A stretch of DNA of 7,294 nt from an uncultured Hymenobacter sp. (GTDB taxonomy: Bacteria; Bacteroidota; Bacteroidia; Cytophagales; Hymenobacteraceae): contig CALMOO010000453.1 in assembly GCA_937871705.1 (NCBI GenBank), positions 1 through 7,294 on the forward strand. The letters run 5' to 3'. Below, one piece after another: positions 1-6,078 of the stretch. Position 1 is the first letter of the stretch. Every line of letters begins with the position of its first letter. The position numbers and the translations under genes were made by a program. The notes beneath the pieces were generated by a model. The model saw only the letters and a program-made list of their open reading frames with translations. It had not been told where the DNA came from and made no database searches.

Positions 1-96
1 ATGGAAACCCAAACAACGCCCCTGGTGCCCATCCCGGACCCCCACCTGCAAACCCTGCTCCACGCCTTTGGCTTACCGGACCCCGACCCGGGCTAG
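1..96 (+). CDS. Probable 3' end of an unidentified protein gene (partial)
   Basis: The frame is open from the first base to a TAG at 94-96 and encodes 31 residues ending in LLHAFGLPDPDPG. An ATG happens to sit at base 1, but nothing upstream can be seen, so this is more likely the C-terminal tail of a longer rightward gene than a complete small gene. Third codon positions are strongly G/C, like the real genes in the window, which supports coding. The peptide is rich in Pro and Asp, with one short hydrophobic stretch (LQTLLHAFGL). It matches no family that I recognise. No hairpin with a T-tract follows the stop. It could also be a chance open frame in GC-rich DNA. Confidence 0.3.
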   Translation: METQTTPLVPIPDPHLQTLLHAFGLPDPDPG

Positions 97-339
97 CAGG
101 GGCTTTGCCGAACAAGATGTTGAGGGTAGTCAGCAATCGACCTGCGCACCCGCTTGTTCACACAAAAGTCGCTTCCCGTAAAAGAGAATTATAACCCTGA
201 CCTTGGAAGCAGTACCCTTTTTGATCGGCCCGACCGCCGCGCCCCACGTGGTACATCTACAGGATATAGCCCGGCAAATCGCTCCTTTTAAGGCCAATTC
301 CCTTATTAGTACGTAGTTAAAGGCCTTTTGCTTTCCCTT

Positions 340-855
340 ATGCCCGACGCTCCTTCGCCTAATTACGCGCTGCTGGCGCTTGAAATCGAAAATCAGGCGT
401 TGCGCGCCGAAGCCCAACGCCTGCGCCAGGACCGCACCAGCGTAGCAGACCACCAAGCTCTGGTGGACCGCTATGAACAAACGCAGGTGCGCTTTCGCAC
501 CGTGTTCGAGCATTCGCCCCTGGGCCAAAAGATCATTAATTCGGCGCTGACCATCTGCCAAGCCAATCCGGCGATAGTGGCCATGCTCGGCTTCACGCAC
601 ACGAGCGAGCTGGTGGGCCGCAAGATTATGGACTTTGCCCACCCCGACCACCGCGCCGACTGGCAGGAGTTGCAAACGCAGTTGTGGGCGCACCAAATGC
701 CGTATTTTGTGCTGGAAACCCGGCTAGTACGCCAAAGTGGCTCGGCGTTCTGGTGTCAGGTCACGTCGGTACTCTTTCCCGACGAGGCAGGCGAACTGGG
801 CTATACGACCCTTATCGACGTGGACGAGCAGAAGCGGCGCGAAGCCTCCCCCTAA
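340..855 (+). CDS. Stand-alone PAS-domain protein
   Basis: This is a 171-residue cytoplasmic protein with no signal peptide or membrane segment. Residues about 10-50 are charged and helical (ALEIENQALRAEAQRLRQD) and probably form a short coiled coil. Residues about 46-167 are a PAS/PAC domain: the opening FRTVFEHSPLG, the middle LVGRKIMDFAHPDHR, the strand pair FVLETRLVRQSGSAFWCQV, and the closing DVDEQKRREA that usually links PAS to the next domain. Here the protein stops right after that linker, with no kinase, GGDEF or receiver domain. PAS domains bind small ligands or cofactors, or mediate dimerisation; no cofactor residue can be assigned here. I chose the ATG at 340 over an in-frame TTG at 328 because ATG is the stronger start and the extra MLSL adds nothing. 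It may act in trans on a kinase, or be the surviving N-terminal part of a longer sensor. The fold is secure; the role is unknown. Confidence 0.85.
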   Translation: MPDAPSPNYALLALEIENQALRAEAQRLRQDRTSVADHQALVDRYEQTQVRFRTVFEHSPLGQKIINSALTICQANPAIVAMLGFTHTSELVGRKIMDFAHPDHRADWQELQTQLWAHQMPYFVLETRLVRQSGSAFWCQVTSVLFPDEAGELGYTTLIDVDEQKRREASP

Positions 856-940
856 TGCTTATACGAGGCAGCAGAAACCATCCGGCATCTCGTAACCTAC
901 GACTGCTTTGACTCATAAGCAGGCTAGCAGCTACCCCCTT

Positions 941-976
941 TTTACATCTTGTAAACGACGGTGACTGTTGCAGAAC
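941..976. repeat. Left terminal inverted repeat
   Basis: The left arm begins TTTACAT and ends with GTGACTGTTGCAGAAC. Bases 952-976 match the reverse complement of 1222-1246 at 24 of 25 positions. The similarity continues outward, less perfectly, through TTTACAT. Confidence 0.65.
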
Positions 977-997
977 TCCGACTAGGAGATTGAGCGA

Positions 998-1237
998 TGC
1001 CGCAGCTAGCTAAATCGGGCCTGCAAAGCTCACTGAAAGGCTAATTTCTCACGTTCCTACAGTTGAAACGACCTGTCTTTGAGCTGACTTGAGGGTTCTG
1101 CAACAGCCACGACGGTTTAAGAAATGCATCAACTAGCCAATCAGGCCCAAGAAATCGCATGTAAAGCGCCTGTTTTCGCCCTTTTGCACGAGCGATAAGC
1201 TGTTTTCGAGCGGACCTGAACGTTCTGCAACAGCCAC
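998..1237. repeat. Degenerate tandem duplication, period about 127 bp
   Basis: Bases 998-1110 and 1124-1237 can be aligned along their whole length. The early part shares CTAGC followed by GGCC, and the last 40 bases agree at about 33 positions (GAGC, GAC, TGA, then the identical 16-base core). The middle is much more diverged. Either one element suffered an internal duplication that then decayed, or two related elements inserted side by side. The alignment was made by eye, so the overall identity is only roughly known. Confidence 0.5.
1095..1119. repeat. Internal extra copy of the element end
   Basis: The first 16 bases, GTTCTGCAACAGCCAC, are identical to 1222-1237. The following 9 bases read GACGGTTTA rather than CGTCGTTTA. 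The copy is a direct repeat of the right end and an inverted repeat of the left end. Confidence 0.65.
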
Positions 1238-1257
1238 CGTCGTTTATAGCATGTAAA
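1222..1257. repeat. Right terminal inverted repeat
   Basis: The right arm starts with GTTCTGCAACAGCCAC and ends with ATGTAAA. It pairs with 941-976 at 32 of 36 positions. The end of the arm lies only 24 bases from the stop codon of the leftward hydrolase gene. Confidence 0.65.
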
Positions 1258-1281
1258 TAATGTGCCTAGTCTCTGTTTGGC

Positions 1282-2241
1282 TTAGTCGAGGCAGTGTTGC
1301 AACCATTCCGCGCACTCGACGGCATCCACGATGCTCCACGAATGGGGCATGCGGTGCTTGCCCACAAAACCTCTACCCGTGGTGAACAGGAAACTAGCGT
1401 GTGGATTGCCCAGTTTTTGCAAGCACGCCACGAGGGCGGTCGCCCCGTAGGCGTTCAGGTCTTCCAGCTGGTACACCGGACACATGGCTTGCCAAAAGGT
1501 CAAATCAGGTTCGTTGTACAAGCGCACGGGCACGCGCCGCAACCACTGCGCGTTGCCGCCAGCCGGGTCGGCGCGCGTGAAGGCGGAGGCCGCCAGGTAG
1601 CGCGCGGGGAACTGCGCCGGCGACCCGCCCAGCTCGTGCGTCAAGCGGTCCAAGGTGCCTTGGTCATACACGAGGAAGGGCGTGCAGTCGTGTTGGTCCA
1701 CGTGGAGCTGCGCCCGTTGCCAGTGCGTGGTCAACTCCAACGGCGGGTCTACGCCCAAAATCGCTCGCACGCGCCACGGCCGTTGCGTGCTGTCACGGAC
1801 TAATTCCTCCGCGTACGCAAAAGCGAGTTGTCCCCCGGCCGAAAAGCCCCCGATGATTAACCGGCGCGCGACGGCTGGGCGTTGCTGCACGACGGTGGCA
1901 ATCACCTCGTCGAGGAACCGGGCGCTGGCGGCGTCCAAGCTAAGGCGGTCATTGAGTTGCGGAACCAGCACCACAAAGCCGCGTTGCGCCGCCTCCTGCG
2001 CCAAGTGCGTGGCGCGCAATACGTCGCGGGCTGGCTCCCCTAGACCCGGCAGCAGCACGAGCAGCCCGCGGGCCGTCGGGGTAAGCGGGTCGAGTTGATA
2101 GAAGACCCGTTTGGCCGTCTTTACGGCCGTTTTCGAGGTAGGGACGGCCGGCAGCACGTGTTTGCGAACGGATTGGGCAGGGGCGGAAACCGCCCAGAGC
2201 AAACACAACAGCAGAGGAACAACAGGAAGGGGACGTGCCAT
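1282..2241 (-). CDS. Secreted alpha/beta hydrolase (dienelactone-hydrolase-like)
   Basis: This is a 319-residue protein with a clear Sec signal peptide: MARP, a hydrophobic core at residues 5-18, and an A-P-A cleavage site near residue 22. The mature part follows the alpha/beta-hydrolase order: a strand and turn LVLLPGLGEP (61-70) where the oxyanion hole normally lies, the nucleophile elbow GGFSAGG with Ser134, a strand ILGVDPP (161-167), a later strand RLYNEPD whose Glu244 or Asp246 is the likely acid, and a late His (His300 in RMPHSW, or His296). It probably acts in the periplasm or outside the cell as an esterase or related hydrolase; the substrate cannot be read. I chose the ATG at 2241 over an in-frame GTG at 2292 because it places the signal peptide exactly at the N-terminus. 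It is monocistronic, with no same-strand neighbour close by. The superfamily call is firm, the subfamily is not. Confidence 0.87.
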   Translation of the reverse strand: MARPLPVVPLLLCLLWAVSAPAQSVRKHVLPAVPTSKTAVKTAKRVFYQLDPLTPTARGLLVLLPGLGEPARDVLRATHLAQEAAQRGFVVLVPQLNDRLSLDAASARFLDEVIATVVQQRPAVARRLIIGGFSAGGQLAFAYAEELVRDSTQRPWRVRAILGVDPPLELTTHWQRAQLHVDQHDCTPFLVYDQGTLDRLTHELGGSPAQFPARYLAASAFTRADPAGGNAQWLRRVPVRLYNEPDLTFWQAMCPVYQLEDLNAYGATALVACLQKLGNPHASFLFTTGRGFVGKHRMPHSWSIVDAVECAEWLQHCLD

Positions 2242-2326
2242 GCGAGCCGGAGTTAAAAGCAGCAAGGCGAAACTAGCAGGCAAGTGGCTCACGAGCCCCG
2301 TTGGTCACCACGCTGGCAATAAGAAA

Positions 2327-2352
2327 GCATAGGGCTAGTAGCTACCCTATGC
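2327..2352. repeat. Short perfect inverted repeat (8-bp arms, 10-base loop)
   Basis: The arms GCATAGGG (2327-2334) and CCCTATGC (2345-2352) are exact reverse complements. There is no T-tract on either side, so it is not a standard terminator. It lies about 85 bases upstream of the hydrolase start and could be an operator, but nothing shows that directly. Part of it (2333-2347) recurs at 922-936 with one mismatch. Confidence 0.45.
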
Positions 2353-2507
2353 GCTTAGGGCAGCCCCACTAGCAAAGCTGTCAAGCGCAAAAAAGAATCT
2401 GGAACGAAATTGAACAACGGAAAAGTAGTAGTTTAACCAACTGTTCTAACTGGGCCGAAACCGCACCGATTCCCAGACTCGGGGTACAACACGCATTATG
2501 TGAAGAG

Positions 2508-2560
2508 ACAAAAAGAGGAAAAGCCACCGGCATAGGTTCGATGGCTTTTCCTCTTTTTGT
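2508..2560. terminator. Strong bidirectional intrinsic-terminator hairpin
   Basis: A perfect 19-bp stem pairs 2508-2526 with 2542-2560 across a 15-base loop. The outer stem carries AAAAA on the left and TTTTT on the right around the inner arms GAGGAAAAGCCA and TGGCTTTTCCTC, so it would present a U-tract when transcribed in either direction. The structure is unmistakable. Its use is puzzling, because the flanking genes point away from it and no recognised gene ends here. Confidence 0.75.
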
Positions 2561-2633
2561 TCAAGTTTCCCTATCTACTTTTTAGCCTGCAACCTTCTAG
2601 CAAGTACAGGGCATCCTCCACACTGACTATCGC

Positions 2634-2661
2634 TTGGTAGAGTTACTGAGAGTAAAGTTTG
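2634..2661 (+). promoter_or_regulatory. Weak candidate Bacteroidota-type promoter for the gene at 2674
   Basis: AAAGTTTG (2654-2661) matches the TAnnTTTG -7 box except at its first base, and TTGG (2634-2637) could stand for the -33 TTTG. The spacing is 16 bases, shorter than the usual 19-21. Transcription would start just before the ATG and leave almost no leader. This is a pattern match only. Confidence 0.22.
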
Positions 2662-2673
2662 AAATAGTGCTTC

Positions 2674-3171
2674 ATGCTCAAGTATTTAACGGTTATAGTG
2701 CTGCTGTTTGCCACTACTTCGCTTTGCGCTGGACAAGCCTTTGTTCATGCAAAAGGTCAAAGCTTCTTGTATTTTAAGAAGAACGGTCACCGGGAAGCCG
2801 TTTATGCAGTGGGGGATAAACTCACCTTCGAGCTAAAAGCAATGAAGGCTAAAGTAACTGACCGGATTATCGGATTTGAGGACAGCTTGCTTGTATTTCA
2901 AACTTATAAGTTGAGACCTAATGAGATAGGCGCGCTGTATGTAGACGAAAAGACGAAAATTTGGTTCATCTTCCGCTACAAGTATGAGAAAGCCTTTTTA
3001 TTAGCTGGCAGCCTGTTTTTACCCATTTCTGTTATTAACACCGGTAAAGTAGAGCCGAAAGCTTTAGCATTAAGCGGAGCCCTTCTCGGTGCAGGTTTGT
3101 TAGCCAAGTGGCTTGTAAGCCAGAAACTTCGGATAAAAGGCAAACGGAAGTTGCTAATTATTTCTTACTAA
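2674..3171 (+). CDS. Small signal-peptide and membrane protein of unknown function
   Basis: This is a 165-residue protein. Residues 1-20 are a signal peptide (MLKYLTVIVLLFATTSLCAGQA). Residues about 25-100 form a compact beta-rich region with YAVGDKLTFELKAMKAKVTDRIIGFEDSLLVFQTYKLRPNEIGALYV. It is followed by two hydrophobic segments, about 105-122 (AFLLAGSLFLPISVINTG) and 129-147 (ALALSGALLGAGLLAKWLV), and a very basic tail (KLRIKGKRKLLIISY). Short proteins with a GD-x-LTF motif, a D-S-hydrophobic strand and a C-terminal hydrophobic pair are common uncharacterised proteins in Cytophagales; I recognise the style but know no function. The ATG at 2674 puts the signal peptide at the very start. 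Base composition is near 43% GC in lines I counted, clearly lower than the flanking enzymes, so recent acquisition is possible. It stands alone between a divergent and a convergent gene. Confidence 0.8.
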   Translation: MLKYLTVIVLLFATTSLCAGQAFVHAKGQSFLYFKKNGHREAVYAVGDKLTFELKAMKAKVTDRIIGFEDSLLVFQTYKLRPNEIGALYVDEKTKIWFIFRYKYEKAFLLAGSLFLPISVINTGKVEPKALALSGALLGAGLLAKWLVSQKLRIKGKRKLLIISY

Positions 3172-3242
3172 CAATTGCCAATGACTCAAAAAAGGCGCGC
3201 CTTATGGATACCCACTTCTCTACCAGCTATAGAGGCGCTAAT

Positions 3243-3300
3243 GGGTGGAGTAGGGCGGCTCATAAAGTGGGGTCAGGTGGGGTGAGTAGGGCGCCCACCT
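3243..3300. repeat. G-rich convergent spacer with direct repeat and hairpin
   Basis: Between the convergent genes, bases 3243-3257 and 3279-3293 form a 15-base direct repeat with two mismatches, both ending AGTAGGGCG. AGGTGGG (3275-3281) pairs with CCCACCT (3294-3300) over a 12-base loop. The hairpin lies about 30 bases past the peptidase stop and might help end that transcript, but it has no T-tract. A separate 12-bp perfect palindrome, AAGGCGCGCCTT, is at 3192-3203, just past the stop of the gene ending at 3171. Confidence 0.35.
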
Positions 3301-3328
3301 TACTGAGTCTGGTCTCCTCTTGTTCGCC

Positions 3329-4969
3329 TTAGGGATGCGCCGCGCGAGCGGCCACTTCCGCATTAGCCAGCCGCACGGCTTGGTAGAGGTTGACCACACC
3401 GCCCGTGCGCGAGAGGGTGGCAAACTCCACCAGCTGCTGGCTACCGGGCCGCCGCACGCGCGTATGGCAGGGCACGGCCGAAGCCAGCAGTAGCCGCTTG
3501 AGGTCAGCCGGCGTCAACTGCGGGAAATAGGTTTTGAGCACCGCTGCCATGCCGGCTACTACCGGCGTGGCCATGCTCGTGCCGCTGTCGGGGCGGTACT
3601 CGTTACCCGGCCAGGTCGAGACCAACTCCACGCCGGGAGCGAATACGTCTACCGTTTGCCGGCCGTAGTTGCTAAAGGAGGCAACCAGCTGCGCGTCGTT
3701 GGTGCGGGCACTGGCGCCCACGGTCAGCAGATTGGGAATGACACGGCCGTCGAGGTAACGTCCTGTCGGATACTGCGGGGTGGTGTCGATATTCAGCCGG
3801 TCGTTGCCCGCGGCGTGCACTAGCAGCACGCCCTTGCGCTCGGCGTAGCGGATAGCCTCGTCAACGACCGCTTTGTCGGGCGAGAGGTACTTGCCGAAGC
3901 TCATGCTAATAATTTGCGCCTCCTGATCGACGGCGTAGCGAATGGCATTGGCCACGTCTTTATCGCGCTCGTCGCCCTCGGGGATGGCCCGCACGCTCAG
4001 CACGCGTACGTAGTCGGCTACGCCCTGCACGCCGAGCCCATTTGTGCGGTCGGCCCCGATCAGGCCCGCGCAGTGGGTGCCATGTTGGGTGCCGTGGTCG
4101 TGCAGCCCGGCTTGAACCCGGGGATTGCCGTAGTGCCGCTCCGCCAGGTCAGCGGGGTGGTCGCCCACGAGCGGCGTGGGGTCATAGGCTAGGTTGTACT
4201 GATAGTCCAGCTGCCGGTGCAGCTCCTGGTTGTAGGCGCGGTAGCGGCTAAAGAGCGAATCGGTCGTGGCCAGCCGGCCCCGCAGGTCGGGGTAGTAGAG
4301 GCCCGCCAACCGCACCAGCGCCGTGTCCATGGTGGGTGGGTGGTGTAGCGTAGCCGAGTCGAGCACCGCCAGGCCCAGCCCCTGCCGCAGCCGGGTCACG
4401 TTGGCTTCATCGGCCCGAAGTTGACGGCTGTCGGCCTGGTAGCGGGCTTCAGCCTTGGCACGCTCGCGGGTATAGCGTTGCTGGGCTTGCTCGTACAGGC
4501 GAAAAGCCGCGTGCTCCCGGGTAGGTAGACTGGCCAGCGTTTTGCCCTCAAAGTACGGGCGCAGCCGCGCGTAGACCCGGGTTTCCTCTTTCTGGGTGAA
4601 GAAGACGTTGCGCCCGTCAGCCCCGCCCAGAAAATTCCAGCCGTACACGTCATCGACGTAGCCATCGTGCTCGTCGTCCTGGCCATTGCCGGGTACCTCC
4701 TGGGGATTATGCCAGAGTACGCGCCGCAAGTCGGCGTGGGCCGTGTCGATGCCGCCGTCAAGGACGGCCACCAGCACGGGGTGCAGGCTCGGCCGCCGGC
4801 CCAGCTGACGCAGCAGTGCGTAGGCGCGCTCGGTACTGATGCCCATCACGTGGTCAGTGGCAGGGTCGAGGTGGTGCCACTGCGGCTGCACGGCCTGTGC
4901 CCCGACTAAACTGGGGGCGCAGAGGCCGCTGGCCAGCACGAGCGCCACGCGAGAGAAGCATTGTTTCAT
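3329..4969 (-). CDS. Secreted S8 (subtilisin-family) serine peptidase
   Basis: This is a 546-residue protein with a Sec signal peptide (MKQCFSRVALVLASGLCAPSLVGAQA, likely cut after A26). All catalytic parts of a subtilase are present: Asp71 in VAVLDGGID, His296 in HGTHCAG, the oxyanion Asn389 in HAAGND, and Ser465 in DSGTSMATP. After the Asp comes NGQDDEHDGYVDDVYGWNFLGG (about 95-116), an acidic motif typical of Bacteroidota subtilases. Asp and His are about 225 residues apart because of a long insert whose part at about 150-205 is charged and helical. There is no recognisable I9 propeptide and no C-terminal sorting domain; the protein ends soon after the catalytic domain. It should be an active endopeptidase in the periplasm or outside the cell; substrates are unknown. 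I chose the ATG at 4969 over a GTG at 5098 because it places the signal peptide first. It lies downstream of the two-component operon on the same strand, but 374 bases away. Confidence 0.93.
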   Translation of the reverse strand: MKQCFSRVALVLASGLCAPSLVGAQAVQPQWHHLDPATDHVMGISTERAYALLRQLGRRPSLHPVLVAVLDGGIDTAHADLRRVLWHNPQEVPGNGQDDEHDGYVDDVYGWNFLGGADGRNVFFTQKEETRVYARLRPYFEGKTLASLPTREHAAFRLYEQAQQRYTRERAKAEARYQADSRQLRADEANVTRLRQGLGLAVLDSATLHHPPTMDTALVRLAGLYYPDLRGRLATTDSLFSRYRAYNQELHRQLDYQYNLAYDPTPLVGDHPADLAERHYGNPRVQAGLHDHGTQHGTHCAGLIGADRTNGLGVQGVADYVRVLSVRAIPEGDERDKDVANAIRYAVDQEAQIISMSFGKYLSPDKAVVDEAIRYAERKGVLLVHAAGNDRLNIDTTPQYPTGRYLDGRVIPNLLTVGASARTNDAQLVASFSNYGRQTVDVFAPGVELVSTWPGNEYRPDSGTSMATPVVAGMAAVLKTYFPQLTPADLKRLLLASAVPCHTRVRRPGSQQLVEFATLSRTGGVVNLYQAVRLANAEVAARAAHP

Positions 4970-5343
4970 CAGCAGTGAATGACGGGTAAGTGCCCCGCAC
5001 GCCGGCTCGGGTAACCCAGCAGGCGGATAGGCCCGCACCCACTCATTGCCGGGAAGCAGGCCGTATGCAGGCAGGTAAATATACTTACTACTAAGCACTT
5101 ATCGCGCGAGCACAGTGTACTCCCCCGCCCGCTCAAGCAATGAGGCCTGTCACTCCGTTAACGTCCACTAAAGGGCTGCATAGTAGCGGGCGCAAGACGT
5201 TCGAAAAATTTTCTCCAACAAGACTTCAAAAAACGGCGTTTTCAAGGCCTCTTCGTGGAGTAGGAAGTGATTCGAAAACCAGTAGTGGTTGATGCAGCAC
5301 CGCCTCTCCCTGCTGCTGCCTAGCGTGCCGTACCGAAGGAGGC
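4970..5343. other. Spacer between response regulator and peptidase
   Basis: This 374-base spacer probably holds the peptidase promoter and the end of the two-component transcript. On the minus strand TATATTTA (complement of 5076-5083) matches the TAnnTTTG -7 box at seven of eight positions, but no TTTG lies 19-21 bases upstream. A weak AT-rich hairpin AAAAC-GGC-GTTTT (5230-5242) lies about 100 bases past the regulator stop and could aid termination; the minus strand carries a T-run just after it. AGGCCT occurs three times, which looks like chance. I see no gene in it. Confidence 0.4.
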
Positions 5344-6078
5344 CTAACTATCGGCCAATCGTTTCAGTACTTCGCGCTGGTAGAGTTTGCCGATAGGCAG
5401 CTCCGTGTCCGCCACCTGCACGTGCGTCGCCGAGTAGGACCGCAGGTGGGCCGTGGCAAGCAGGAACGAGCGGTGAATGCGTAAAAAGCCGCTGGCGGGC
5501 AGCATGGCCTCCAAGGCCGCCAGCGAGTGTTTGGTGACGACTGGCCCGTTGACCGTAACAAGCTTGACGTAATCCTTCAGGCTCTCGATAAAGAGGATGT
5601 CCGGCAAGAGCACTTTCACCATTTTTCGCTCCACGCGGAAATAGAGAAACGCGGCGGTTTCTGCCCCCGCGAGCGGGCGAGCGGGTGGAGGTGGCAGGAC
5701 GGGACCGGTGGGGGCCAAGGCAACCAGGGCCTTGTGCACGGCGGTAACAAAACGCTCAAACCGAATGGGTTTAAGCAGGTAATCAGTCGCGGCCACGTCG
5801 TAGCTTTCCAGGGCGTGTTCGCTGAAGGCGGTGGTGAAGATGATTTTGATGGGCTGAGGCAGCGTGCGCACCAGCTCCAGGCCACTCAGTTGGGGCAGCT
5901 GGATGTCGAGAAACATAATATCGACGGGGTGGGCATGCAGAAAGGGAATCACCTGCAAGGCATTGGCACATTCGCCCGCCAGCTGCAGCATGGGCATTTT
6001 GTGGAGGTAGCGCTTGAGCACCTCCCGGGCGGGTGGTTCATCGTCGACCAGCAGGCAGTTATAGCGGGGTAAGCTCAT
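5344..6078 (-). CDS. LytTR-family response regulator
   Basis: This is a 244-residue cytoplasmic DNA-binding regulator. The receiver domain (about 5-120) has the acidic pair Asp12/Asp13 in LLVDDE, the phosphoacceptor Asp58 in IMFLDIQLP, the switch Thr82/Thr83 in IIFTTAF, and the conserved Lys103 in LLKPIRFERF. A Pro-rich linker (about 121-138) joins it to a LytTR domain (about 142-244) with the hallmarks FIESLKDYVKLVT, FLRIHRSFLLA and LPIGKLYQREVLKRL. LytTR domains bind short direct repeats upstream of target promoters. The ATG at 6078 is preferred over a TTG at 6084. It overlaps the kinase gene by 20 bases, which implies translational coupling and a shared operon, with the kinase first. All residues needed for phosphotransfer are present. 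Its targets are not evident from the window. Confidence 0.95.
   Translation of the reverse strand: MSLPRYNCLLVDDEPPAREVLKRYLHKMPMLQLAGECANALQVIPFLHAHPVDIMFLDIQLPQLSGLELVRTLPQPIKIIFTTAFSEHALESYDVAATDYLLKPIRFERFVTAVHKALVALAPTGPVLPPPPARPLAGAETAAFLYFRVERKMVKVLLPDILFIESLKDYVKLVTVNGPVVTKHSLAALEAMLPASGFLRIHRSFLLATAHLRSYSATHVQVADTELPIGKLYQREVLKRLADS

Larger units (their letters stand above)
941..1257. mobile_element. MITE-like or relic insertion-sequence block with nested repeats
   Basis: This 317-bp non-coding block is bounded by 36-bp imperfect inverted repeats, 941-976 and 1222-1257, which match at 32 of 36 positions when one is reverse-complemented. The best conserved part is the inner end, GTTCTGCAACAGCCAC as read on the right side. 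A third copy of that core lies inside at 1095-1110, in the same orientation as the right end. No transposase reading frame is present, so the block could only be a non-autonomous element or the fused ends of decayed insertion sequences. No clear target-site duplication flanks the outer ends. The alternative smaller element 961-1110 is flanked by GACG on both sides (957-960 and 1111-1114), which could be a 4-bp duplication. The family is not identified. With the short flanks this accounts for the gene-free stretch 856-1281. Confidence 0.55.
2242..2673. other. Divergent intergenic spacer with two hairpins
   Basis: This 432-base spacer separates the leftward hydrolase from the rightward gene at 2674, so it should hold both promoters. 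From about 2340 onward its composition is AT-richer than the hydrolase side, roughly 42% GC in a line I counted. It contains the inverted repeat 2327-2352 and the strong hairpin 2508-2560. Only very short open frames occur, for example ATG at 2349 with a stop after seven codons. I found no tRNA fold. A small RNA ending at the hairpin is possible on either strand. Confidence 0.6.

Noticed and set aside
130..696. A 188-codon minus-strand open frame across the PAS gene
   Set aside because: It is antisense to a clear PAS domain, has a composition expected of a GC-rich shadow frame, and shows no domain, signal peptide or recognisable motif.
856..921. Inverted repeat TGCTTAT (856-862) and ATAAGCA (915-921) after the PAS gene as a terminator
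   Set aside because: The arms are only 7 bp and 52 bases apart, with no T-tract at the end. Chance is likely.
1294..2098. Two plus-strand open frames across the hydrolase gene
   Set aside because: Both are antisense to a gene with a signal peptide and a GFSAGG nucleophile motif, and neither has recognisable content.
2242..2292. A 17-residue N-terminal extension of the hydrolase from a GTG at 2292
   Set aside because: It would put residues in front of a textbook signal peptide that begins at the ATG at 2241.
2353..2560. A tRNA or tmRNA piece near GGTTCGA (2535-2541)
   Set aside because: The T-loop-like word lies in the loop of the terminator hairpin. No acceptor, D or anticodon arm can be drawn around it.
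4970..5098. A 43-residue N-terminal extension of the peptidase from a GTG at 5098
   Set aside because: The signal peptide begins at the ATG at 4969, and the extension would overlap the likely promoter region.
5099..5343. LytTR binding site pair upstream of the peptidase
   Set aside because: Only one near match to the half-site was seen and no second copy at the required spacing, so it was not listed as a feature.
5527..6072. A 181-codon plus-strand open frame across the response regulator
   Set aside because: It is the complement of the receiver and LytTR coding sequence. The regulator shows all its catalytic residues, and the opposite frame shows no family features.
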